Positions 1-6,017 of a stretch of DNA of 14,826 nt are shown here, one piece after another. The stretch comes from JBECKR01 sp040235415 (lineage in GTDB: Bacteria > Acidobacteriota > Polarisedimenticolia > Polarisedimenticolales > Polarisedimenticolaceae): positions 1-14,826 of the forward strand of contig JBECKR010000408.1 of the NCBI GenBank assembly GCA_040235415.1, written 5' to 3'. A program made the position numbers and the translations under genes. A model generated the notes under the pieces. That model was not told the origin of the DNA. It made no database searches and saw only the letters and a list, made by a program, of their open reading frames with translations. How positions within the stretch are numbered: the first letter of the stretch is position 1; each line of letters opens with the position of its first letter.

Positions 1-2
1 GC

Positions 3-788
3 CTAGCGCCGGCGCTCGAGGGTGACGAACACCCACGGGACCGTGACGCTCTCCCGAGGGTCCGCGGCGGCCGCCGCGCGCCGGATCACCGCCTCCCTGC
101 GGCGGTCGTCGAGCCCCGGAGTCAGCGGCGCGATCATGGCGGGAATCGACATCAGCTCGATGAGCTCGTCCTGCCGCCCCTCGTACACCAGGCGCTCGCG
201 CGCCACGATCGCGAAGCGGCTCTCCGCGGCGGTCCGCGCGAGGGCGTCGAGGTCGAGGCGGCTCGGCGCGGCGTCCAAGACCGCTCCGATCTCGGTCTCG
301 ATCGCCGCGAGCAGCGCCACCTGGAACGGGTGCACCGGAGCCGGCTCGCCCACGACCCGCTCCGCCGGGACGTCGAAGACGAACCGGGCGCCCGGACGCG
401 TGCGGGCGGCGACGGCCCGGAGCGTCGTGCCCGCGGCCGGAAACTGCCAGAACGCCGCGTTGCACACGACGCGGTCGAACGTCCCCGGAAGCCGGTCGAC
501 CTCTCCGGCGGCGGCGACCTCGAATCTCGCCCTGGGGTCGCGAACGTTGGCGCGGGCGACCTCGATCATCTCCCGCGAGGCGTCGATCCCGACGATCTCG
601 GCGCGCGGACTCAGGATCCGGAGGCACGCGATCGTCGTCGCTCCGGTCCCGCAGCCGAGATCGAGGACGCGGCGCGCGGCCGCGACGTCGGCGATCTCCA
701 CGAGCCGGCGGTTGAGCCAGGCGTAGATCGGACGTTCCCGAACGAACCGGTCGTAGATTTCGGCGTTGAGCCAGGATTTCCAGGGCAT
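3..788 (-). CDS. class I SAM-dependent methyltransferase
   Basis: A 261-residue cytoplasmic protein that probably transfers a methyl group from S-adenosylmethionine to an unidentified substrate. Motif I is VLDLGCGTGA (residues 41-50), the glycine-rich SAM-binding loop. It is followed by an acidic end of strand 2 (VGIDAS, 66-71) that would bind the ribose, and a motif near 105-115 (FDRVVCNAAFWQF) matching the ubiE/type-11 methyltransferase pattern. The C-terminal third (about 150-261) is family-variable and gives no substrate clue. I chose the ATG at 786-788 because MPWKSW begins the conserved-looking part. The frame stays open 66 codons further upstream, but that stretch is low-complexity and runs through the pckG promoter region. 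A GTG four codons upstream is an alternative. The RBS is weak. A poor promoter (TTGCCC, 17 nt, CATCGT) just upstream would give a very short leader. The gene is divergent from PEP carboxykinase. The family call is firm; the substrate is unknown. Confidence 0.85.
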   Translation of the reverse strand: MPWKSWLNAEIYDRFVRERPIYAWLNRRLVEIADVAAARRVLDLGCGTGATTIACLRILSPRAEIVGIDASREMIEVARANVRDPRARFEVAAAGEVDRLPGTFDRVVCNAAFWQFPAAGTTLRAVAARTRPGARFVFDVPAERVVGEPAPVHPFQVALLAAIETEIGAVLDAAPSRLDLDALARTAAESRFAIVARERLVYEGRQDELIELMSIPAMIAPLTPGLDDRRREAVIRRAAAAADPRESVTVPWVFVTLERRR

Positions 789-874
789 CGGGCCCACGAT
801 GGCACTCGAGACGGATCCGGGCAACCCCCGCCCGGAGGGGCCGCAAGACGCCCGCGGCGGTCCGCTGCCCGGGA

Positions 875-903
875 TTGAGTCCGAGACGGTTTCCGGGAAC
901 AAT
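875..903 (+). promoter_or_regulatory. candidate promoter of PEP carboxykinase
   Basis: TTGAGT (875-880), a 17-nt spacer, then AACAAT (898-903). These match the sigma-70 -35 at four of six and the -10 at four of six positions. It would give a 5' leader of about 70 nt before the ATG at 980. No operator-like repeat was seen. Assigned by eye only. Confidence 0.4.
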
Positions 904-979
904 GGACGCTCGGGGACCGTCCGCCGGGGGCGGCCACCGTGCGGCTTTCCGCGAAACGACCAACGTCGGGAGAACGAAC

Positions 980-2779
980 ATGGCATCCACGGCGGAGAAA
1001 CTGACGACCAACAAGAAGCTCCTGTCTTGGGTCGAGTCGATGATGCGCCTCTGCCGGCCGGACGAGGTGCACTGGTGCGACGGCTCGCAGCAGGAGTACG
1101 ACCGGCTGTGCGCGCAGATGGTCGAGGCCGGCACGTTCATCAAGCTCGACGACAAGCTCCGGCCGAACAGCTACCTGTGCCGATCCGACCCGTCCGACGT
1201 CGCGCGGGTCGAGGATCGTACCTTCATCTGCTCGCGCACCCGGGACGAGGCCGGACCGACCAACAACTGGGTCGAACCGGCGGAGATGAAGGCCACGCTG
1301 CACGGCCTGTTCGACGGCTGCATGCGCGGGAGGACGATGTACGTCATCCCGTTCAGCATGGGGCCGCTCGGCTCGCCGATCGCCCACATCGGCGTCCAGT
1401 TGACCGACTCGCCGTACGTCGTCACCAACATGCGGATCATGACCCGGATGGGCGGCAAGGTGCTGGACGTCCTCGGGGACGGCGACTTCGTTCCCTGCAT
1501 GCACTCGGTCGGCGCCCCGCTCGAGAAGGGTCGCAAGGACGTTCCCTGGCCCTGCAACGCGAAGCACAAGTACATCACGCACTTCCCCGAGACGCGGGAG
1601 ATCTGGTCCTTCGGCAGCGGGTACGGCGGGAACGCGCTCCTCGGCAAGAAGTGCTTCGCGCTCCGCATCGCGTCCACGATGGCCCGAGACGAAGGCTGGA
1701 TGGCCGAGCACATGCTAATCATGGGCGTCGAATCACCGCAGGGCGACAAGACGTACGTCGCCGCGGCGTTCCCGAGCGCCTGCGGCAAGACGAACTTCGC
1801 GATGCTGATCCCGCCGAAGGCGTTCTCGAACTGGAAGGTCTGGACCGTGGGCGACGACATCGCGTGGATCAAGCCGGACGAGCACGGCAATCTCCGGGCG
1901 ATCAATCCGGAGGCCGGGTACTTCGGGGTCGCCCCGGGGACGTCTTACGACACGAACCCGAACGCGATGGACTCGATCCGGGCCAACGCGATCTTCACCA
2001 ACGTCGCCCTCACCGACGAAGGCGACGTCTGGTGGGAGGGCATGACGAAGGAGACGCCGAAGCACCTCGTCGATTGGCTCGGGCAGGACTGGACGCCCGA
2101 CTGCGGCCGCAAGGCCGCGCACCCGAACGCCCGGTTCACCGCGCCGGCCTCGCAGTGCCCCACGATCGACCCCGCCTGGGAGGATCCGGCGGGTGTGCCG
2201 ATCAGCGCGTTCATCTTCGGCGGGCGCCGCGAGACCACGATCCCGCTGGTCTACCAGGCGTTCAACTGGAACCACGGCGTGTACATCGGAGCCACCGTCG
2301 GGTCCGAGACCACCGCGGCGGCCGCGGGCGAGGTCGGCAAGGTCCGCCGCGACCCGATGGCGATGCTGCCGTTCTGCGGCTTCAACATGGGCGACTACTT
2401 CCGCCACTGGCTCAAGATGGGCAAGCGCATCGACGAGACGCCGAGGATCTTCCACGTCAACTGGTTCCGCAAGGACGCCGACGGCAAGTTCATCTGGCCG
2501 GGATTCAGCGAGAACATGCGGATCCTGAAGTGGATCGTCGAGCGCGTGCGGTTCGGGGCCCGGGCGAAGGAGACCCCGATCGGATGGATTCCGCGCTACG
2601 ACGACATCGACTGGAGCGGCTTCGAGTTCCCGCGCCCGCAGTGGGACGCGGTGATGGACATCGACCGCGAGGCGTGGAAGACGCAGACCCTCGGCCATGA
2701 GGAGCTTTTCTTGAAGCTCGCCGAGCACCTTCCCAAGGAGCTCATCTTCGAGCGCGAGATGCTGATCAGCCGCTGCTGA
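980..2779 (+). CDS. pckG: phosphoenolpyruvate carboxykinase (GTP)
   Basis: A full-length, 599-aa GTP-dependent PEP carboxykinase. It interconverts oxaloacetate plus GTP with phosphoenolpyruvate, CO2 and GDP, the entry step of gluconeogenesis, in the cytoplasm. Signature features: the P-loop kinase-1 motif FPSACGKTN (264-272) with the reactive cysteine C268; the metal-binding kinase-2 motif VGDDIAW (290-296); GSGYGGNALLGKKCFALRIAS (212-232) and H244 for Mn2+ binding; INPEAGYFGVAPGT (308-321); HPNARFTAPASQCPTID (381-397); FNWNHGVYIGA (428-438); and HVNWFRKDADGKFIWPGF (492-509). ATP-type PckA enzymes lack this architecture. The ATG at 980 is preferred over the upstream in-frame ATG at 875 because GGGAGA lies 6 nt before it and homology begins at MASTAEKL. 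The gene is divergent from the methyltransferase and monocistronic. The hairpin 30 bp downstream has its T-tract on the opposite strand. Confidence 0.98.
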   Translation: MASTAEKLTTNKKLLSWVESMMRLCRPDEVHWCDGSQQEYDRLCAQMVEAGTFIKLDDKLRPNSYLCRSDPSDVARVEDRTFICSRTRDEAGPTNNWVEPAEMKATLHGLFDGCMRGRTMYVIPFSMGPLGSPIAHIGVQLTDSPYVVTNMRIMTRMGGKVLDVLGDGDFVPCMHSVGAPLEKGRKDVPWPCNAKHKYITHFPETREIWSFGSGYGGNALLGKKCFALRIASTMARDEGWMAEHMLIMGVESPQGDKTYVAAAFPSACGKTNFAMLIPPKAFSNWKVWTVGDDIAWIKPDEHGNLRAINPEAGYFGVAPGTSYDTNPNAMDSIRANAIFTNVALTDEGDVWWEGMTKETPKHLVDWLGQDWTPDCGRKAAHPNARFTAPASQCPTIDPAWEDPAGVPISAFIFGGRRETTIPLVYQAFNWNHGVYIGATVGSETTAAAAGEVGKVRRDPMAMLPFCGFNMGDYFRHWLKMGKRIDETPRIFHVNWFRKDADGKFIWPGFSENMRILKWIVERVRFGARAKETPIGWIPRYDDIDWSGFEFPRPQWDAVMDIDREAWKTQTLGHEELFLKLAEHLPKELIFEREMLISRC

Positions 2780-2799
2780 CCCGAGCGCGTCGCTTCCCC

Positions 2800-2841
2800 C
2801 GAAGAAAAAGGGGCTCCGGTTCGAATCGAACCGGAGCCCCT
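2800..2841 (-). terminator. rho-independent terminator, minus-strand orientation
   Basis: A perfect inverted repeat at 2809-2841: 16-bp arms around a single central base. The core arm reads GGGGCTCCGGTTCGA. Read on the minus strand it is followed at once by TTTTTCTTC (2808-2800), a classic U-tract. On the plus strand the following bases are TACCTGAAG, so it is a poor intrinsic terminator for pckG, though the hairpin could still protect the pckG mRNA 3' end. The polarity is direct evidence that something is transcribed leftward through 2842-3090. Confidence 0.88.
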
Positions 2842-2869
2842 ACCTGAAGTCGGTTTCAGTGGCGTTGGG

Positions 2870-2911
2870 TTACCCCGTCCAAGGGGTGACCCCACCGTTG
2901 CGCCACGGCAA
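2870..2911 (-). CDS. possible second micro-ORF (13 codons)
   Basis: Twelve nt after the stop of the first micro-ORF, a TTG opens 13 codons (product MPWRNGGVTPWTG) ending in TAA, with GGGG about 8 nt upstream of the TTG. It lies entirely within the predicted transcript, but it also coincides with the stem-loop sequence at 2860-2908. The open frame may therefore be accidental, and the region may act only as RNA structure. I do not recognise the peptide. Confidence 0.2.
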   Translation of the reverse strand: MPWRNGGVTPWTG

Positions 2912-2923
2912 CCGGAGGTCCCC

Positions 2924-2968
2924 CTACGAGGACGCCACCTCCACCAGACCGTAGCTATAGCTGTCCAA
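2924..2968 (-). CDS. micropeptide ORF (14 aa) with ideal ribosome binding site
   Basis: TTG start at 2968-2966 and TAG stop at 2926-2924, encoding MDSYSYGLVEVASS if TTG is read as Met. Seven nt separate the GGAGG core from the start, which is optimal spacing. The peptide has no cysteines, no membrane segment and little charge (D2, E10). I do not recognise it as PqqA, a mycofactocin precursor or an amino-acid leader: there is no run of one regulatory amino acid and no biosynthetic gene follows. The frame is open far upstream (to 3115), but that part lies in the GC-rich leader and lacks a ribosome site. It could be a functional peptide, a translation-dependent RNA switch or a ribosome-binding RNA. 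The start assignment rests on the Shine-Dalgarno alone. Confidence 0.5.
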   Translation of the reverse strand: MDSYSYGLVEVASS

Positions 2969-2969
2969 T

Positions 2970-2983
2970 GGATCACCTCCTTT
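2970..2983 (-). promoter_or_regulatory. extended Shine-Dalgarno, 14 nt complementary to 16S rRNA 3' end
   Basis: The minus strand reads AAAGGAGGTGATCC. This is the exact complement of the universal 16S rRNA 3' tail GGATCACCTCCTTT. Ordinary sites in this window pair over four to seven bases. The site ends one base before the TTG codon at 2968. Confidence 0.75.
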
Positions 2984-3086
2984 GCCGGGCGTCTCGTCGG
3001 CGGAGGGTCCCAACCCCCCCGGCCCCTGGACCGCCCAAGTCTCCCGGGACCGCCGCGCCGTGTCGGGGCGCGGAACGTCGTGGAAG

Positions 3087-3115
3087 AGTTTGGGTCGATC
3101 GCCCGCCCTTGTCAA
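3087..3115 (-). promoter_or_regulatory. promoter of the minus-strand small transcript
   Basis: On the minus strand, a perfect -35 TTGACA (3115-3110), a 17-nt spacer and CAAACT (3092-3087; three of six match TATAAT). Transcription would start near 3080. It is the only full TTGACA with correct spacing that I saw in the window. It lies back to back with the candidate plus-strand promoter at 3144-3173. Confidence 0.55.
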
Positions 3116-3143
3116 TCGCGCGCTGACGCGGACGGCGGATTTG

Positions 3144-3173
3144 TTGATCCGCGCCCGCGCGACACCGTAGACT
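3144..3173 (+). promoter_or_regulatory. candidate promoter of the 3205 gene
   Basis: TTGATC (3144-3149), an 18-nt spacer and TAGACT (3168-3173). Each hexamer matches consensus at four of six positions. It would give a leader of about 25 nt carrying the GGGAGG ribosome site at 3195-3200. Confidence 0.4.
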
Positions 3174-3204
3174 CTCGGCGGGCCGGATCACGGCGGGAGG
3201 CACC

Positions 3205-4923
3205 ATGACGGCGAGTCGCGGCGACGCGCTCGCGCCGCTCGCGCGTCTCGAGCGGCTCAAGACGACGTACGGCGAGGGCTGCGGAGCGGCCAAGCGCTCG
3301 CTCCTGGCGACGCTCGAGCGCCGTCGCCTGCCCGAGCCGGAGGACGTCCTGCGCCTGCACGAGTGCCTGTGCTTCCTGCGGGCCTATCCGGACGACGCGT
3401 CGCTGCTCGAGGTCGTCGAACGCATGCTCGAGCGATTCGACGCCCGCGCGGACCTGCGGCGCAATCGCCGCTGGCTCGAGCAAACCGGGATCGCGGGCAC
3501 CCTGCTGCAGTACCCGTACTACTGGTCGACGGCGCGCTGGCTCGCGCGCCGCTGGCCCGAGCGGATCACCGTCGATTGGGACTGGTGGGACCCGGCCAAG
3601 CAGCAGCGACTCGTCAAGGAGGGTCTCCCGCTCCTGGTGACGTATTCCGAGACGCCCGGGCTCGACATGGAGGAGCTCGCCGCGCGCGAATGGGTCGCCC
3701 GCCTCGCCGGCGCCCGGGAGACCGACGGCGCGTTCCTCGTTCGCCGCTTCGAGCGACTTCCGGGCGACGACGCGACGCGCGAGGGGTTGTACGACGGCTT
3801 CGACATCCCGATGATCCTCTCGGCCGGCCCGGACACACCGTCGCGCTCGCGCGCGCACCGTCCCGGCTCGCCGGTCGTGTTCCGTTCGAAGCCCCTCGAC
3901 CGGGCCCGGCCCGACCTCCGCCGCGAGGTCCTGCGTCCGCCTCTCGCGGTCCGGCCCGTGCCGCCGCTCGAGGCGGATCGTCTGATCGATCTCACGCGCG
4001 AGGCGATGGTCACGCGGCTACGGGACCTTTACGGATTCCTCCACGCCGACCGCCACGACGTCCGCGTCGTGGAGCTCGGGGACGGCCTGCAGTTCGTCTG
4101 CTTCGGAATCGTCCCCGAGCGCCGCCTGGTGCTCGAGGCGCTCCACGGGTTCCTGACGCTCCAGAACGGCGTTCCGATCGGCTACGTCCTGACGAGCTCG
4201 TTGTTCGGGTCGACCGAGATCGCGTACAACGTGTTCGAGACGTTCCGCAGCGGCGAAGCGGCGCGCGTGTTCGGACGCGTTCTCGGAACGGCCCGGCACC
4301 TGTTCGGCGCGCGGTCGTTCTCGATCGACTCGTACCAGCTCGGCGGCTACGACAACGACGAGGGCCTGCGCTCCGGAGCTTGGTGGTTCTACTACAAGCT
4401 CGGCTTCCGCCCCCGGGACCCGGAGGTGCGGCGCGTCGTCCGCGCGGAGCTCGCCGCCATGGCGGAGAGGCCCGAGCACCGCTCGAGCGTCCGGACGCTG
4501 CGCCGCCTGGCCGCCAAGCCGCTGTTCTGGGAGCCGGGACGCGCGGCCGGACCGGCGCTCGGGGCGGTCCCGGTCGGGAACGTCGGGTTGCGGGTGAGCG
4601 CCCTGCTCGCGTCGCGGTTCGGCTCGGAGCGAGAGCGCGGGCTCGATGCCTGCGCACGCGAGGCGGCGGAGCGGCTCGGCGTGCGCTCGATGCGCCGTTG
4701 GTCCCGCGGCGAGCGGCTGTGGTGGCGGCGCTGGAGCCCGCTCCTGCTGCTCCTCCCCGGAGTCGAGCGCTGGAGCGCGGCCGCGCGGCGCGCGCTCGTC
4801 GAGGTGGCGCGCGCCAAAGGCGGCCCGACCGAGATCGAGTTCGTCCGCCGCTTCGACGCCCACCCGCGGCTCGGAAAGGCGATCCTGGCGCTCGCGGAGC
4901 CGGCCGGCCCTCCGAAACGCTAG
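3205..4923 (+). CDS. conserved-type hypothetical protein with GNAT-like segment
   Basis: A 572-aa arginine-rich soluble protein that I do not recognise. It has no signal peptide or clear membrane helix. Residues 1-150 are helical and rich in Trp and Tyr, for example LLQYPYYWSTARWLARRWPE (100-119) and VDWDWWDP (123-130). Residues about 286-403 resemble a GNAT N-acyltransferase core: VVELGDGLQFVCFG, then GVPIGYVLTSSLFGSTEIAYNVFE, then a helix, then SFSIDSYQLGGYDNDEGLRSGAWWFYYKLGFRP, whose ending YYKLGFRP is the typical GNAT strand-6 pattern. The usual Q/RxxGxG/A acetyl-CoA loop is not obvious. The tail (about 420-572) is rich in Arg and Trp. GGGAGG lies 4 nt before the ATG. The MscS gene starts 23 nt after its stop, so the two may be cotranscribed. 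The GNAT link is by pattern only. Confidence 0.7.
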   Translation: MTASRGDALAPLARLERLKTTYGEGCGAAKRSLLATLERRRLPEPEDVLRLHECLCFLRAYPDDASLLEVVERMLERFDARADLRRNRRWLEQTGIAGTLLQYPYYWSTARWLARRWPERITVDWDWWDPAKQQRLVKEGLPLLVTYSETPGLDMEELAAREWVARLAGARETDGAFLVRRFERLPGDDATREGLYDGFDIPMILSAGPDTPSRSRAHRPGSPVVFRSKPLDRARPDLRREVLRPPLAVRPVPPLEADRLIDLTREAMVTRLRDLYGFLHADRHDVRVVELGDGLQFVCFGIVPERRLVLEALHGFLTLQNGVPIGYVLTSSLFGSTEIAYNVFETFRSGEAARVFGRVLGTARHLFGARSFSIDSYQLGGYDNDEGLRSGAWWFYYKLGFRPRDPEVRRVVRAELAAMAERPEHRSSVRTLRRLAAKPLFWEPGRAAGPALGAVPVGNVGLRVSALLASRFGSERERGLDACAREAAERLGVRSMRRWSRGERLWWRRWSPLLLLLPGVERWSAAARRALVEVARAKGGPTEIEFVRRFDAHPRLGKAILALAEPAGPPKR

Positions 4924-4926
4924 ACT
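4921..4926 (+). promoter_or_regulatory. possible -10 element overlapping a stop codon
   Basis: TAGACT, the same hexamer as at 3168-3173, begins with the TAG stop of the upstream gene and lies 20 nt before the MscS ATG. No good -35 was seen. If active it would give a leader of about 14 nt. Confidence 0.25.
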
Positions 4927-4946
4927 CGCCTCGGGAGGGCCGCGGC

Positions 4947-6017
4947 ATGGGCGGATGGCTCGAGGGGGCCCGGATCTGGCTGGTCGACGGGGCCGTGCTC
5001 GCGGGCGCGGCGGCGGTCGCGATCGTCGCGCACGCCGTCGTGTACGCGGTCGCGGCCAGGGTCGCGCGTCGCAGCGGCGGACCGGTCGACGACTTCCTCG
5101 TCGCGCGCTCGCGCCGCCCGGCCCGGGTGATGTTCCCGGTGCTCGCGGCGATCTTCGCGCTGCAGTTCCTGCGGATGCCCGAGGACGTCGTCGAGGGCAT
5201 CCGTCACGGCCTCGCGCTGTGCATGGTCGCGGGGGTGGCGTGGCTCCTCGTCGGGTTGCTCGACGTCGTCGGCGACGTCGCGGCCGCGAGATACCCGGTC
5301 GACGTCAAGGACAACCTCGAGGCGCGCCGGATCGAGACACAGTTCCAGCTCCTGAAGCGGATCGGGACGATCGTCATCGGCGTCGTGGCGGTCTCCATCA
5401 TGCTGATGACCTTTCCGAGCATCCGGCATCTCGGCGCGAGCCTGTTCGCGTCGGCCGGGATCGCCGGCCTCGTCATCGGGATGGCCGCCCGCCCCGCTCT
5501 CACGAACCTCCTCGCGGGGGTTCAGATCGCGCTCACCCAGCCGATCCGGCTCGACGACGTCCTGATCGTCGAGGGCGAGTGGGGACGGGTGGAGGAGATC
5601 GGAACGACCTACGTCGTGGTGCGGATCTGGGACCTGAGGAGGCTCGTGCTGCCGTTGACGTACTTCATCGAGAAGCCGTTCCAGAACTGGACGCGCGTGT
5701 CGGCCGACCTCCTCGGAACGACGTTCGTGTACGCCGACTACACCGTCCCGGTCGAGGAGGTCCGGCAGGAGCTGCATCGCGTCCTGGAGAGCTCGGGGAT
5801 GTGGGACGGAAAGGTCTGGAACCTTCAAGTCACGAACGCCGACGAGCGGACCGTCGAGCTCCGCGCCCTCATGAGCGCTCCCGACGCGAGCCGCGCCTGG
5901 GACCTCCGGTGCCACGTCCGCGAGAAGCTGATCGCCTTTCTGCAGGAGCGCCACCCGGACTCCCTCCCGCGGGTACGGGCGAACCTCAGAACTGCGACCA
6001 CAGGTACTGGTTCGTGA
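4947..6017 (+). CDS. MscS-family mechanosensitive ion channel
   Basis: A 356-aa inner-membrane channel of the small-conductance mechanosensitive type, which opens under membrane tension to release solutes on osmotic downshock. Predicted membrane segments lie near 15-38, 62-76, 86-108 and 138-156, plus the pore helix 163-181 (ASLFASAGIAGLVIGMAARP), which has the Gly/Ala-rich spacing expected of MscS TM3. The beta domain follows: TQPIRLDDVLIVEGEWGRVEEIGTTYVVVRIWDLRRLVLPLTYFIEKPFQNWTR (197-250) carries the family's QPIRLDD, GRVEEIG and NWTR elements. An alpha/beta cytoplasmic domain runs to the end. The ATG is set by GGGAGG at 4933-4938, 8 nt upstream. The frame is open far upstream only as a shadow of the preceding gene. 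The last 10 codons, after the Leu-Arg of RANLR, overlap the glutamine synthetase gene on the other strand. Confidence 0.93.
   Translation: MGGWLEGARIWLVDGAVLAGAAAVAIVAHAVVYAVAARVARRSGGPVDDFLVARSRRPARVMFPVLAAIFALQFLRMPEDVVEGIRHGLALCMVAGVAWLLVGLLDVVGDVAAARYPVDVKDNLEARRIETQFQLLKRIGTIVIGVVAVSIMLMTFPSIRHLGASLFASAGIAGLVIGMAARPALTNLLAGVQIALTQPIRLDDVLIVEGEWGRVEEIGTTYVVVRIWDLRRLVLPLTYFIEKPFQNWTRVSADLLGTTFVYADYTVPVEEVRQELHRVLESSGMWDGKVWNLQVTNADERTVELRALMSAPDASRAWDLRCHVREKLIAFLQERHPDSLPRVRANLRTATTGTGS

Larger units (their letters stand above)
2800..3080 (-). ncRNA. predicted small structured transcript (sRNA or micropeptide mRNA)
   Basis: A transcription unit of about 280 nt inferred from a TTGACA-type promoter (3087-3115) and a strong terminator (2800-2841) on the same strand. 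The leader (about 3080-2984) can form a hairpin closed by GGTCCC/GGGACC (3051-3046 with 3011-3006). Next come a very strong Shine-Dalgarno (2970-2983) and a 14-codon ORF (2924-2968). The distal part (2845-2925) can fold into GTGGCG/CGCCAC and GGGTCACCCC/GGGGTAACCC arms. I do not recognise it as RNase P RNA, tmRNA, 6S RNA, SRP RNA or a known riboswitch. It lies between two plus-strand genes and is antisense to neither. Existence as a transcript is well supported by sequence; function is unknown. Confidence 0.6.

Noticed and set aside
766..2700. Long plus-strand frame of 644 codons overlapping pckG
   Set aside because: It lies in another frame of the PEP carboxykinase gene, whose motifs are unmistakable. 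Its product is Arg/Pro/Gly-rich, as expected of a shadow frame in GC-rich DNA.
2809..2841. tRNA-like or attachment-site sequence (GGTTCGAATC resembles a tRNA T-loop)
   Set aside because: The sequence is a perfect hairpin with a U-tract on the minus strand. No acceptor, D or anticodon arms are around it, and no integrase is present.
2970..2983. Remnant of a 16S rRNA 3' end on the plus strand
   Set aside because: Only the last 14 nt match. The preceding plus-strand sequence shows no resemblance to helix 45, whereas the minus strand uses the match as a Shine-Dalgarno with an ORF at optimal spacing.
3363..4946. 528-codon N-terminal extension of the MscS frame
   Set aside because: It is a shadow of the 3205-4923 gene. 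The channel has a good ribosome site and a normal N-terminus at 4947.
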